From positions 2,232,001 to 2,296,000 of the forward strand of contig NZ_CP065053.1 of assembly GCF_015689335.1 (NCBI RefSeq): a stretch of 64,000 nt of DNA. The letters are read 5' to 3'. The stretch's first letter is position 1. Each line of letters opens with the position of its first letter. Positions 18,009 through 26,536 of the stretch are shown here, one piece after another. The notes below the pieces were generated by a model. That model was given only the letters and a program-made list of their open reading frames with translations, searched no databases and had not been told where the DNA came from. Origin of the DNA: Massilia antarctica (lineage in GTDB: Bacteria; Pseudomonadota; Gammaproteobacteria; Burkholderiales; Burkholderiaceae_D). The translations under genes and the position numbers were made by a program.

Positions 18009-18278
18009 TCATCCGGCGCGCTTGCGCAGCGAATGCCAGGTGCCGACAGCCAGCGCCGCTACCACGATCAGCAGCGCAATCACGTTGGCGGCCGAGGCCC
18101 GGCCTTCCAGGATCGCCTTGATCCATACAAAAGGTCCCAGCGGCGAGAGCACCATGAACAGGCCGCCCGGCACGTGCGCCTGCGGCGGTTCGAGCACCAG
18201 CCAGAGCTGGGTGGCGATGAAAGTCGCGGCGAGATACCACAACAGCAGCTTGAATCCGGTTTCGATGGTTTGGCTCAT
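18009..18278 (-). CDS. Small membrane protein, unrecognised
   Basis: An 89-residue protein with three hydrophobic stretches (LLLWYLAATFIATQLWLVL, GGLFMVLSPLGPFVWIKAIL, VIALLIVVAALAVGTW) and the basic tail SLRKRAG. It lies 9 bases after the phosphoethanolamine transferase stop and is probably the second gene of that unit. I recognise no family. Confidence 0.65.
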   Translation of the reverse strand: MSQTIETGFKLLLWYLAATFIATQLWLVLEPPQAHVPGGLFMVLSPLGPFVWIKAILEGRASAANVIALLIVVAALAVGTWHSLRKRAG

Positions 18279-18287
18279 TGTCTTTCC

Positions 18288-20108
18288 TTATTTTTCGCGC
18301 TTGAGCGGCGTGCCCTTGTCGATCACTTCGCGGCAGTCGCCTTTGAAAGTGGCATTGTCGTAGTCGCTCCAGCCGTAGCTGTCGACGTAGCGTTTGTGTA
18401 CCTTGAAGCCCGGGTTCACGAAGCTCCATTCCAGGCGCTCGCCGGGGTAGCGGATGTCGGCCAGGTCGAGCAGGGTGTGGAACATGTTCTCGGTCGCCAG
18501 GCGCTCCTGGCCGTGGCGCCGCAGCTGCGCCACCTTGTCCGGATAGCGCGCCAGGTACTGGTCCGAATACCAGAGCAGCGCCGGCACGTGGAATTCGTAC
18601 TGGGTATTGTGGCCGTGGAAGGCCAGCTTGCAGCTGTTGTCGTACAAGGTCTGGCCGTGGTCGGACACGTACAGCATCGTACTGCGCTGCTGCGACTCCT
18701 TCAGCTGCTTGACCACGTTGGCCAGGAACCAGTCGGTATACAAGATGCTGCTGTCGTAGCTGTTATTGAGCTCGGTCTTGAGCGCCAGGTCGGTGTAGGC
18801 CGGCTTGTCGATGCCGAACAGCGATGGCTGCCAGCGGTCGAACTGTTTCGGGTAGCGCTGGCTGTAGTTCCAGTGGCTGCCCAGGGAGTGCAGCACGATC
18901 AGCTTTTTCGGCGCCGGGTCGGCAATGGCGCGGCGCAGCGGGTCGAACAGGATCTCGTCGAAATTGGAGTTGTTGGTAAAGCCGCCCAGGTTGAGGAACT
19001 GGATCACGTCCGCTTCCTTGGCAAAGACCGAGACGGGCGTGTCGAATTGGCCGAACGAGATCTGGTTCGACAGCCAGTACGTTTTGAAGCCGGCTTCCTT
19101 GTACGCCGTCAGGAAGGATTTTTCGGCGAAGCCGTCCTTGAGGCTCTTGATGGCCGGTTTGCGCGAGATCATCACCGGCACCGACAGGCGCGTGGCCGAC
19201 ACCGACGTGATCACGTCGGGCAGGGTGACCAGATTGGCTTCCTTGCCGAGCAGGGGATTGGTGTCGCGCGCATAGCCGTTCAGGCGCCAGCGGTCGAAGC
19301 GCGACGATTCGCCGATCACCATCACCACGATTTCGGGCTGCGCATCGGGCGTGGCCTGGCGCGCGCCGAAGCGGAAGTGGCTGTTGCGCTGGACCAGTTC
19401 GGCCAGGTGCTTGCGTTCCTTGTAGAAGTCGACGCCGCGCGCCGTGATGCCGAAGGGCCAGGTTTGCGCGAACGCGTCGAATTCGAGCGGCAGCACGGCC
19501 CAGCGCGGCAAGGGCGGGGAGGTCCAGCCTGTGTGTCTTGCGCCCGCGGCGGACGCGCTGGCGCTGGCCGGCGCCGCCTTCGAGGCCGCGTTTGCCGCGG
19601 CGGCGCGCGGAGCGATGCCAAATTCGTAGCCGTACGCTGCCAGGACGGCGCCGATGGCCAGCAAGCCCAGGGTGAGCCAGCGCGAGCTGTCGTCCCAGTC
19701 CAGTTCGCGGGCGCGGCGGGCCGCCTGGAAGCTGGTGATCCACCAGGCGACGACTGCCGCCATGACGGCCAGCATCAGCCAGACTGTGTTGCCGAGAAAT
19801 TCGAGCGCTTCCTTGGGACTGGTTTCGGCAATGATGCCCAGATGGTGGGTCGACATGCTCTGTCCGTAAAAACTGAACAGGTAGATTTCGGTCGGCAGGG
19901 CCAGGAAGGCCGGGATCAGCAGCCAGTGGAACCAGGCGGGACGCTTGAACAGCGCCCACACCGCCACCCAGGCCACCGCTTCCATGCCGAGTACCTGCCA
20001 CGGACGGTCGAGCCGCCTGCCCAGCAGCATGGGGAAGAAGGGGACGGCTGACAGTGCCGCGTACGTCAGCAGCAGGTAGAGCGGGGCAGGGCGCAGCAGA
20101 TGTCGCAT
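18288..20108 (-). CDS. Phosphoethanolamine transferase (EptA/CptA-like sulfatase fold)
   Basis: A 606-residue inner-membrane enzyme. About five N-terminal transmembrane segments are followed by a periplasmic alkaline-phosphatase-like domain: VVMVIGESSRFDRWRLNGY (metal-binding Glu), a Thr in SVSATRLSVPVM as the likely nucleophile, YVSDHGQTLYDNS (Asp-His) and KLAFHGHNTQYEFHVP (His). This family moves phosphoethanolamine from phosphatidylethanolamine to lipid A, core or glycans; the acceptor here is unknown. The start at 20108 (MRHLLRPAPLY) is preferred, with an upstream in-frame start at 20129 also possible. A low-complexity Ala/Ser linker lies near residues 180-200. Confidence 0.85.
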   Translation of the reverse strand: MRHLLRPAPLYLLLTYAALSAVPFFPMLLGRRLDRPWQVLGMEAVAWVAVWALFKRPAWFHWLLIPAFLALPTEIYLFSFYGQSMSTHHLGIIAETSPKEALEFLGNTVWLMLAVMAAVVAWWITSFQAARRARELDWDDSSRWLTLGLLAIGAVLAAYGYEFGIAPRAAAANAASKAAPASASASAAGARHTGWTSPPLPRWAVLPLEFDAFAQTWPFGITARGVDFYKERKHLAELVQRNSHFRFGARQATPDAQPEIVVMVIGESSRFDRWRLNGYARDTNPLLGKEANLVTLPDVITSVSATRLSVPVMISRKPAIKSLKDGFAEKSFLTAYKEAGFKTYWLSNQISFGQFDTPVSVFAKEADVIQFLNLGGFTNNSNFDEILFDPLRRAIADPAPKKLIVLHSLGSHWNYSQRYPKQFDRWQPSLFGIDKPAYTDLALKTELNNSYDSSILYTDWFLANVVKQLKESQQRSTMLYVSDHGQTLYDNSCKLAFHGHNTQYEFHVPALLWYSDQYLARYPDKVAQLRRHGQERLATENMFHTLLDLADIRYPGERLEWSFVNPGFKVHKRYVDSYGWSDYDNATFKGDCREVIDKGTPLKREK

Positions 20109-20236
20109 CAGGGAAACGTGGTCCAGCAAAATTGGCCATTATCCCGGGTTTTTAGTTCTTCCTGCCAAATATTCGATGCGGCAAGGTGTTGTCTTGATTG
20201 TAAGTTTGTGGTGCCGGACGCAATGGATGATGCTGC

Positions 20237-20265
20237 TTGCTGTTACAATGGCAATGTTTTAATAC
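20237..20265 (+). promoter_or_regulatory. Candidate sigma-70 promoter of the M48 protease gene
   Basis: TTGCTG and TAATAC are separated by 17 bases and end 25 bases upstream of the ATG at 20291, so the transcript leader would be short. The match to consensus is moderate. Confidence 0.45.
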
Positions 20266-20290
20266 TAATAACCTGAATGAGAGCAACCCC

Positions 20291-21034
20291 ATGACATCCA
20301 CAATTCGTATTGCCGCGCTGACCATGTCCATCCTGACCGCAGGGACCGCTTCGGCGATCGACCTCGGCGGCATGCTGGGCGCGGGCAAGGACCTGGCCAA
20401 GGCCGCCACCATCAGCGACAAGGAAGTGATGGACGGCTCGCGCCTGATGATGCGCCAGATGGACAAGGAAGAAAAAGTCGCGCCGGCCGGCAGCAAGTAC
20501 GCCAAGCGCCTGGAGATGCTGACCAAGGGCCTGGAAAATGAAGATGGCCTGAAGCTGAACTTCGCGGTCTACCAGTCGGGCGACGTGAATGCGTTTGCCA
20601 CGCCGGACGGCAGCATCCGGATTTACTCGGCCCTGATGGATCTGATGAGCGACGACGAGCTGCGCGGCGTGATCGGCCATGAAATCGGCCACGCCAAGCT
20701 CGGCCATGCGGCGTCGCAGATGAAGAAGGCGCTGTTGCTGTCGGCCGGTACCAAGGCGGCGGGCGCGAGCGGCAACCAGGTGGGCGGCATGGTCGCCGCC
20801 AATGAAGAAACCATCAAGGCGTTCGGCAATGCGCAGTTCTCGCAGTCGGACGAGACTTCGTCGGATGACTATGGCTTCAAGTTCATGCAGAAGCACAAGT
20901 ATGATGTGCGCGCCATGGAATCGGCCTTCCGCAAGCTGGCCAAGATGGAAAAGGGCGGCAGCAACCTGATGGCGAGCCACCCGGGTTCGGACGCGCGCGC
21001 GGACCGCATGAAGGCGGCGGCTGACAAGCTGTAA
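20291..21034 (+). CDS. Secreted M48-family zinc metalloprotease (LoiP/YggG-like)
   Basis: A 247-residue protease starting MTSTIRIAALTMSILTAGTASA, a signal peptide with an AXA-type cleavage site. There is no lipobox cysteine, so it is periplasmic rather than a lipoprotein. The zinc motif HEIGH is at residues 130-134, and the third ligand is expected in the QSDETSSDDYGF region near 188-194, as in M48 proteins. These enzymes take part in outer-membrane and lipopolysaccharide-assembly quality control. It is monocistronic, and a 15-bp inverted repeat lies 36 bases past its stop. Confidence 0.9.
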   Translation: MTSTIRIAALTMSILTAGTASAIDLGGMLGAGKDLAKAATISDKEVMDGSRLMMRQMDKEEKVAPAGSKYAKRLEMLTKGLENEDGLKLNFAVYQSGDVNAFATPDGSIRIYSALMDLMSDDELRGVIGHEIGHAKLGHAASQMKKALLLSAGTKAAGASGNQVGGMVAANEETIKAFGNAQFSQSDETSSDDYGFKFMQKHKYDVRAMESAFRKLAKMEKGGSNLMASHPGSDARADRMKAAADKL

Positions 21035-21069
21035 TAGTCAGGTTCAGGTTCAGTACCTCGGAATATGTT

Positions 21070-21100
21070 TCGTCGTTTCTGGCACTGCCAGAAACGACGA
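21070..21100. repeat. Perfect 15-bp inverted repeat downstream of the M48 protease gene
   Basis: TCGTCGTTTCTGGCA, one base, then its exact reverse complement. It lacks a T-tract, so it is not a clear intrinsic terminator. The core GTCGTTtCTGCCA/TGGCAGAAACGAC recurs at 43745 and the GTCGTTCCCGC type occurs near 45.3-45.6 kb, so this belongs to a dispersed REP-like family. The rest of 21035-21388 holds the rpsL promoter and leader. Confidence 0.7.
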
Positions 21101-21195
21101 GTCAGCGGCGGTTAAGCACTGTCTCACCCCCGCCACACTTGCCCCGTTTCGCTAGCATCATCGCCCCACATCCGCATTGCCAAGCGTTAAACTGT

Positions 21196-21224
21196 TTGAC
21201 TGCCTGGCACATCGCGTCTATACT
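21196..21224 (+). promoter_or_regulatory. Strong sigma-70 promoter of the str operon
   Basis: TTGACT, 17 bases, TATACT: one mismatch from consensus in each hexamer at the ideal spacing. Transcription would begin near 21231, giving a leader of about 158 bases before rpsL, as expected for the str (rpsL-rpsG-fusA-tuf) operon. Confidence 0.8.
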
Positions 21225-21335
21225 CGCGAGTTCTCGATTTTATTCTGCGCATTGTTTACGCATTCAGCGCCGCTCCTCGCAGGGCGGCTGTCGGTGCCTC
21301 TCCTGCGTAGTCCTTGTCGGGACTCCGTTTCAGTC

Positions 21336-21354
21336 CCCGGACAGCTTGTCCGGG
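21336..21354 (+). other. Hairpin in the rpsL leader
   Basis: CCCGGACA and TGTCCGGG form an 8-bp stem with a 3-base loop, 35 bases before the rpsL start. A weaker hairpin (AGTCC...GGGACT) lies just upstream, near 21309-21324. No U-tract follows. It may be an mRNA structure for feedback or stability. Confidence 0.5.
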
Positions 21355-21388
21355 TTATTCATGTTGTAATTTTGTTGGATTTATAACG

Positions 21389-21772
21389 ATGCCAACCATC
21401 AATCAACTGATTCGCAATCCACGTGTCGCTCTGACCGTGAAAAGCAAATCGCCGGCGCTGGAAAACAGCCCGCAAAAACGTGGTGTTTGCACCCGTGTGT
21501 ATACGACGACTCCAAAGAAGCCAAACTCGGCTCTGCGTAAAGTCGCCAAAGTTCGCCTGACCAACGGTTTCGAAGTCATTTCGTACATCGGCGGTGAAGG
21601 CCACAACCTGCAAGAACACAGTGTCGTGCTGCTGCGCGGCGGTCGTGTAAAAGATTTGCCGGGTGTGCGTTACCACATGGTTCGCGGTGCACTGGATACC
21701 CAGGGCGTCAAAGACCGTAAGCAAGCTCGTTCGAAGTACGGTACGAAGCGCGCTAAAGCAGGCAAGAAGTAA
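21389..21772 (+). CDS. rpsL: 30S ribosomal protein S12
   Basis: A 127-residue decoding-centre protein, starting [12 protein letters not shown]. It shows the conserved streptomycin-region sequence [13 protein letters not shown] and GVRYHMVRG, with no resistance substitution visible. The ATG at 21389 follows only a weak GGAT, and an upstream in-frame start is non-conserved. First gene of the str operon, behind a strong promoter. Confidence 0.98.
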   Translation: MPTINQLIRNPRVALTVKSKSPALENSPQKRGVCTRVYTTTPKKPNSALRKVAKVRLTNGFEVISYIGGEGHNLQEHSVVLLRGGRVKDLPGVRYHMVRGALDTQGVKDRKQARSKYGTKRAKAGKK

Positions 21773-21899
21773 TTTTTCGCCCCGCTTTCACTAGAAGTTT
21801 AACGAGTTGAACCGACCGTAATGGTCGAGTAAGTGGATGGCTATGATGGCCTCCGCGAGTGCGCACCGCGCGCTCAACTGAAGATAGGAAGGAATTGAT

Positions 21900-22370
21900 A
21901 TGCCACGTCGTCGTGAAGTACCCAAGCGCGAAATCTTGCCAGATCCAAAGTTCGGTAACCAAGATGTCGCCAAATTCGTCAACGTACTGATGCTGTCCGG
22001 TAAAAAATCGGTTGCAGAAAACATCATCTACGGTGCATTTGAGCACATCAAGCAAAAGTCCGGCAAGGACCCGCTCGAAGTGTTTGCAACCGCGATCAAC
22101 AATGCCAAGCCGATGGTCGAGGTTAAGTCCCGCCGCGTCGGTGGTGCCAACTACCAGGTGCCAGTTGAGGTTCGTCCGGTTCGTCGTATGGCGCTGTCCA
22201 TGCGTTGGTTGCGCGAAGCCGCAAACAAGCGCAGCGAAAAATCCATGCCGCAACGCCTCGGTGGTGAATTGATGGAAGCCGCTGAAATGCGCGGTGGTGC
22301 TATGAAGAAGCGGGATGAAGTTCACCGCATGGCAGAAGCGAACAAAGCGTTCTCGCATTTCCGCTTCTAA
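21900..22370 (+). CDS. rpsG: 30S ribosomal protein S7
   Basis: A 156-residue primary 16S rRNA-binding protein that nucleates head assembly of the small subunit. [17 protein letters not shown] and [11 protein letters not shown] are typical. The start has an AGGAAGGA ribosome-binding site. The 127-base gap from rpsL may carry the S7 feedback site known from other bacteria, but I cannot identify it here. Confidence 0.98.
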   Translation: MPRRREVPKREILPDPKFGNQDVAKFVNVLMLSGKKSVAENIIYGAFEHIKQKSGKDPLEVFATAINNAKPMVEVKSRRVGGANYQVPVEVRPVRRMALSMRWLREAANKRSEKSMPQRLGGELMEAAEMRGGAMKKRDEVHRMAEANKAFSHFRF

Positions 22371-22502
22371 TCAATTGGCCGCGCCCAGGTTTGCACATTG
22401 TGCAGGCCGCGGGCGCGGCCATGTATCTGTTGTTCGAGGCCGGGCTCATTTTGTTCACAAAATGCCGCTCGGTTTTGTCCATTAAAAGATTTAGGAATAA
22501 TT

Positions 22503-24608
22503 ATGGCACGCAAGACCCCCATTGAGCGCTACCGCAATATCGGTATCTCGGCTCACATCGATGCTGGCAAGACCACCACGACCGAGCGCGTCCTGTTCTA
22601 CACGGGCGTGAACCACAAGATCGGCGAAGTGCATGATGGCGCGGCCACCATGGACTGGATGGAGCAAGAGCAAGAGCGCGGTATCACGATTACCTCGGCT
22701 GCGACGACCTGCTTCTGGAAAGGGATGGCTAACAATTTCCCTGAGCACCACATCAACATCATCGACACCCCGGGCCACGTTGACTTCACCATTGAAGTTG
22801 AACGCTCGATGCGCGTGCTCGACGGTGCCTGCATGGTTTACTGCGCAGTGGGCGGTGTTCAGCCACAGTCGGAAACCGTATGGCGCCAGGCTAATAAATA
22901 CAAAGTGCCACGTCTGGCCTTCGTGAACAAGATGGACCGTACCGGCGCCAACTTCTTCAAGGTCTACGAGCAGATGCGCGCTCGCCTGAAGGCGAACCCG
23001 ATTCCGCTGCAGATTCCTATCGGCGCCGAAGACAACTTCAAGGGCGTGGTCGATCTGGTCAAGATGAAAGCCATCTACTGGGACGACGCGTCGCAGGGCA
23101 TGAAATTCGACTACCGCGACATTCCTGCTGAACTGCAAGAGCAGGCTGCCGAGTGGCGTCTGAAGCTGGTCGAAACCGCTGCCGAAGCGAACGACGAACT
23201 GATGAACAAGTACCTGGAAGAAGGCGATCTGTCGGAAGAAGAGATCAAGGCTGCCCTGCGTCAGCGTACGATCGCTTCGGAAATCGTCCCGATGATGTGC
23301 GGCACCGCGTTCAAGAACAAGGGCGTGCAAGCCATGCTCGACGGTGTGATCGAATACCTGCCATCGCCAGTCGACATCCCGCCAGTCAAGGGCATGGACG
23401 AAGATGACCAGCCGACCACGCGTAAAGCGGAAGACACCGAGAAATTCTCGGCGCTGGCATTCAAGATCATGACCGACCCATTCGTGGGCCAGCTGATCTT
23501 CTTCCGCGTCTACTCGGGCATGATCAAGTCGGGCGACACCGTCTACAATCCGATCAAGAACAAGAAAGAGCGTCTTGGCCGTATTTTGCAGATGCACGCT
23601 AACCAGCGCGAAGAAATCAAGGAAGTCCACGCCGGCGATATCGCCGCCGCGGTCGGCCTGAAAGACGCGACCACGGGCGAAACCCTGTGCGATCCATCGT
23701 CGATCATCACCCTGGAAAAAATGGTCTTCCCTGAGCCGGTGATTCAACAAGCTGTTGAGCCAAAAACCAAGGCTGACCAGGAAAAAATGGGCTTGGCACT
23801 GAACCGCCTGGCACAGGAAGATCCTTCGTTCCGCGTGAAAACCGATGAAGAATCGGGCCAGACCATCATCGGTGGTATGGGCGAGTTGCACCTGGAAATT
23901 ATCGTTGACCGCATGAAGCGCGAATTCGGCGTCGAAGCGACCGTCGGCAAGCCACAAGTGGCTTACCGCGAAACGATCCGCAAGGTGTGCGAAGAATCCG
24001 AAGGCAAGTTCGTCAAGCAGTCGGGCGGTCGTGGTCAGTACGGTCACGTTGTCCTGAAGATCGAGCCGCAAGAAGCCGGTAAAGGTTTCGAATTCGTCGA
24101 CGCGATCAAGGGCGGCACCGTTCCACGCGAATACATCCCTGCGGTTGAAAAGGGTGTGCGCGGTACCTTGAACGCCGGCGTGATGGCGGGTTACCCAGTG
24201 GTCGACGTCAAGGTGACCTTGTTCTTCGGTTCGTACCACGATGTGGACTCGAACGAAAACGCGTTCCAGATGGCCGCTTCGATGGCATTCAAAGATGGCT
24301 GCCGTAAAGCATCGCCAGTCATCCTCGAGCCGATGATGGCCGTGGAAGTGGAAACGCCGGAAGACTACGCCGGTACCGTGATGGGCGATCTGTCGTCCCG
24401 CCGCGGTATGGTGCAGGGCATGGACGAGATTCCAGGCGGCGGCGGCAAGATCATCAAAGCCGAAGTGCCACTGTCCGAAATGTTTGGTTACTCGACCTCG
24501 CTGCGTTCCGCAACGCAAGGCCGTGCTACCTACACGATGGAATTCAAGCACTATTCGGAAGCGCCTAAGCACGTGACTGACGCAATCGTCACCGCAAAAG
24601 CCAAGTAA
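22503..24608 (+). CDS. fusA: Elongation factor G
   Basis: A 701-residue translocase GTPase starting [14 protein letters not shown] at ATG 22503, preceded by AGGAA. G1 [10 protein letters not shown]2 [11 protein letters not shown]3 DTPGHVDFT and G4 NKMDR are all present, followed by domains II to V to the normal C-terminus. It is the third gene of the str operon. Usage of frequent codons such as CTG and GGC fits a highly expressed gene. Confidence 0.98.
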   Translation: MARKTPIERYRNIGISAHIDAGKTTTTERVLFYTGVNHKIGEVHDGAATMDWMEQEQERGITITSAATTCFWKGMANNFPEHHINIIDTPGHVDFTIEVERSMRVLDGACMVYCAVGGVQPQSETVWRQANKYKVPRLAFVNKMDRTGANFFKVYEQMRARLKANPIPLQIPIGAEDNFKGVVDLVKMKAIYWDDASQGMKFDYRDIPAELQEQAAEWRLKLVETAAEANDELMNKYLEEGDLSEEEIKAALRQRTIASEIVPMMCGTAFKNKGVQAMLDGVIEYLPSPVDIPPVKGMDEDDQPTTRKAEDTEKFSALAFKIMTDPFVGQLIFFRVYSGMIKSGDTVYNPIKNKKERLGRILQMHANQREEIKEVHAGDIAAAVGLKDATTGETLCDPSSIITLEKMVFPEPVIQQAVEPKTKADQEKMGLALNRLAQEDPSFRVKTDEESGQTIIGGMGELHLEIIVDRMKREFGVEATVGKPQVAYRETIRKVCEESEGKFVKQSGGRGQYGHVVLKIEPQEAGKGFEFVDAIKGGTVPREYIPAVEKGVRGTLNAGVMAGYPVVDVKVTLFFGSYHDVDSNENAFQMAASMAFKDGCRKASPVILEPMMAVEVETPEDYAGTVMGDLSSRRGMVQGMDEIPGGGGKIIKAEVPLSEMFGYSTSLRSATQGRATYTMEFKHYSEAPKHVTDAIVTAKAK

Positions 24609-24613
24609 TTCAG

Positions 24614-24642
24614 TCAGGGCCGCGCCATAAGTGCGGCCCTGA
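24614..24642 (+). other. Hairpin between fusA and tuf
   Basis: TCAGGGCCGC and GCGGCCCTGA form a perfect 10-bp stem with a 9-base loop. No T-tract follows, so it is more likely an attenuator or processing signal than a full stop, since tuf follows in the same direction. The TCAGGGCCG arm recurs in the hairpin after rpsJ. Confidence 0.6.
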
Positions 24643-24687
24643 TCATCGAACAAAAATTGTAAAAATAGTCTTTAAAGGAAATTCAAA

Positions 24688-25893
24688 ATGGCAAAAGGTA
24701 AATTCGAACGGACCAAGCCGCACGTCAACGTGGGCACCATCGGTCACGTCGATCACGGTAAAACCACTCTGACGGCTGCGATCGCTACCGTTCTGTCGAA
24801 GAAATTCGGCGGCGAAGCAAAAGCATACGACCAGATCGATGCAGCACCAGAAGAAAAAGCGCGCGGCATCACCATCAACACCGCTCACGTCGAGTACGAA
24901 ACGGCTAACCGCCACTACGCTCACGTTGACTGCCCAGGCCACGCCGATTACATCAAGAACATGATCACCGGCGCAGCACAGATGGACGGCGCGATCCTGG
25001 TTTGCTCCGCAGCTGACGGCCCAATGCCACAGACCCGCGAGCACATCTTGCTGGCACGCCAGGTTGGCGTTCCTTACATCATCGTGTTCCTGAACAAGTG
25101 CGACCTGGTCGACGACGCAGAACTGCTGGAACTGGTTGAAATGGAAGTGCGTGAGCTCTTGTCGAAATACGAGTTCCCAGGCGACGACCTGCCAATCATC
25201 AAGGGTTCGGCACGTATGGCCCTCGAAGGCAACACCGGCGAAATGGGCGAAGTGGCGATCATGGCCCTGGCCGAAGCGCTGGACACCTACATCCCAACGC
25301 CAGAGCGCGCAATCGACGGCGCCTTCCTGATGCCTGTGGAAGACGTGTTCTCGATCTCGGGTCGCGGTACCGTTGTGACCGGCCGTATCGAGCGCGGTGT
25401 TGTTAAAGTCGGCGAAGAAATCGAAATCGTCGGCATCTCCGACACCGTCAAGACCACTTGCACCGGCGTGGAAATGTTCCGCAAGCTGCTGGACCAGGGT
25501 CAAGCCGGCGACAACGTCGGTCTGCTGCTGCGCGGCACCAAGCGTGAAGACGTACAGCGTGGTCAGGTTCTGGCGAAGCCGAACTCGATCAAGCCGCACA
25601 ATCACTTCACCGGTGAGATCTATGTCCTGTCGAAAGACGAAGGCGGCCGTCACACCCCGTTCTTCAACAACTATCGTCCACAGTTCTACTTCCGTACTAC
25701 GGACGTGACTGGTTCGATCGAGTTGCCAGCGGACAAAGAAATGGTTATGCCAGGCGATAACGTGTCGATCACCGTCAAGCTGATCAACCCGATCGCGATG
25801 GAAGAAGGCCTGCGTTTCGCGATCCGCGAAGGTGGCCGTACCGTTGGTGCAGGTGTTGTTGCGAAGATTCTCAGCGAAGTCGCTGGTAAGTAA
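24688..25893 (+). CDS. tuf: Elongation factor Tu
   Basis: A 401-residue EF-Tu delivering aminoacyl-tRNA to the ribosome: G1 GHVDHGKT, G3 DCPGHADY, G4 NKCD, switch [15 protein letters not shown]. The last residues (ILSEVAGK) extend slightly past the usual end at about 394-396. As in related bacteria, a second tuf copy would be expected elsewhere. The start has an AAGGA ribosome-binding site. Confidence 0.98.
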   Translation: MAKGKFERTKPHVNVGTIGHVDHGKTTLTAAIATVLSKKFGGEAKAYDQIDAAPEEKARGITINTAHVEYETANRHYAHVDCPGHADYIKNMITGAAQMDGAILVCSAADGPMPQTREHILLARQVGVPYIIVFLNKCDLVDDAELLELVEMEVRELLSKYEFPGDDLPIIKGSARMALEGNTGEMGEVAIMALAEALDTYIPTPERAIDGAFLMPVEDVFSISGRGTVVTGRIERGVVKVGEEIEIVGISDTVKTTCTGVEMFRKLLDQGQAGDNVGLLLRGTKREDVQRGQVLAKPNSIKPHNHFTGEIYVLSKDEGGRHTPFFNNYRPQFYFRTTDVTGSIELPADKEMVMPGDNVSITVKLINPIAMEEGLRFAIREGGRTVGAGVVAKILSEVAGK

Positions 25894-25905
25894 TTCGTAG
25901 TCAAG

Positions 25906-25937
25906 GGCAGGAAAGCAGGTATACTTGCTTTCTTGCC
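25906..25937 (+). other. Hairpin between tuf and rpsJ
   Basis: GGCAGGAAAGCA and TGCTTTCTTGCC form a 12-bp stem containing one G-T pair, with an 8-base loop. No T-tract follows. It could be a partial terminator that sets a lower rpsJ level relative to tuf. Confidence 0.5.
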
Positions 25938-26005
25938 TGATGTGCCCAAGCAAAAAATTCATATTGCCGGTTCAACGCCGGTTCGTTCTTTTTAAGGGAA
26001 TTACC

Positions 26006-26323
26006 ATGTCCGCACCAAACCAGAAAATCCGCATTCGCCTCAAAGCGTTCGACTACAAGCTGATCGACCAGTCCGCACTGGAAATCGTTGATACCGCCAA
26101 GCGTACCGGCGCTGTTGTCAAAGGCCCAGTCCCACTGCCAACCCGCATCCAGCGTTTTGACGTCCTGCGTTCGCCGCACGTCAACAAAACCTCGCGCGAC
26201 CAGTTCGAAATCCGTACGCACCAGCGTCTGATGGACATCGTGGACCCAACGGACAAGACCGTTGACGCGCTGATGAAGCTGGATCTGCCAGCTGGCGTCG
26301 ACGTCGAAATCAAACTGCAATAA
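26006..26323 (+). CDS. rpsJ: 30S ribosomal protein S10 (NusE)
   Basis: A 105-residue protein, [21 protein letters not shown], that serves in the 30S head and, as NusE, in antitermination. Start chosen at ATG 26006 after AAGGGA; longer frames upstream are non-conserved. In most bacteria rpsJ is immediately followed by rplC. Here a terminator-like hairpin follows and rplC is 19.5 kb away. Confidence 0.98.
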   Translation: MSAPNQKIRIRLKAFDYKLIDQSALEIVDTAKRTGAVVKGPVPLPTRIQRFDVLRSPHVNKTSRDQFEIRTHQRLMDIVDPTDKTVDALMKLDLPAGVDVEIKLQ

Positions 26324-26366
26324 TCATTGCGGTATTGCCGCCGGCGCACTGATGTGCGCGGGCGAG

Positions 26367-26411
26367 TCAGGGCCGGGCGAGTTCGCTATTAGCGAACGGA
26401 CCCGGCCCTGA
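26367..26411 (+). terminator. Terminator-like hairpin after rpsJ
   Basis: TCAGGGCCGGG (26367-26377) pairs with CCCGGCCCTGA (26401-26411), enclosing a second stem TTCGCT/AGCGAA. A T-rich stretch (ATTTTTTC) follows 17 bases later. It most likely ends the str-rpsJ transcript. Confidence 0.6.
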
Positions 26412-26456
26412 TGCGTTTGCATTGTCATTTTTTCAGCATTCGCCACGCCACATTGA

Positions 26457-26485
26457 TTGCTGTGCCGCATGTGCAAGTCTATACT
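26457..26485 (+). promoter_or_regulatory. Candidate sigma-70 promoter of the S9 peptidase gene
   Basis: TTGCTG, 17 bases, TATACT, ending 51 bases upstream of the peptidase ATG. Confidence 0.5.
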
Positions 26486-26536
26486 GTGCCGCCCTGACCG
26501 CCGCCCCTTTGCGCTGGCACCCAACGACCCGCCTTC

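Noticed and set aside
22491..24653. 720-residue minus-strand frame across fusA
   Set aside because: Antisense to an unmistakable elongation factor G, with His- and Asp-rich composition from codon complementarity.
24609..26005. tRNA genes near tuf
   Set aside because: The gaps hold only hairpins (24614-24642 and 25906-25937), with no cloverleaf.
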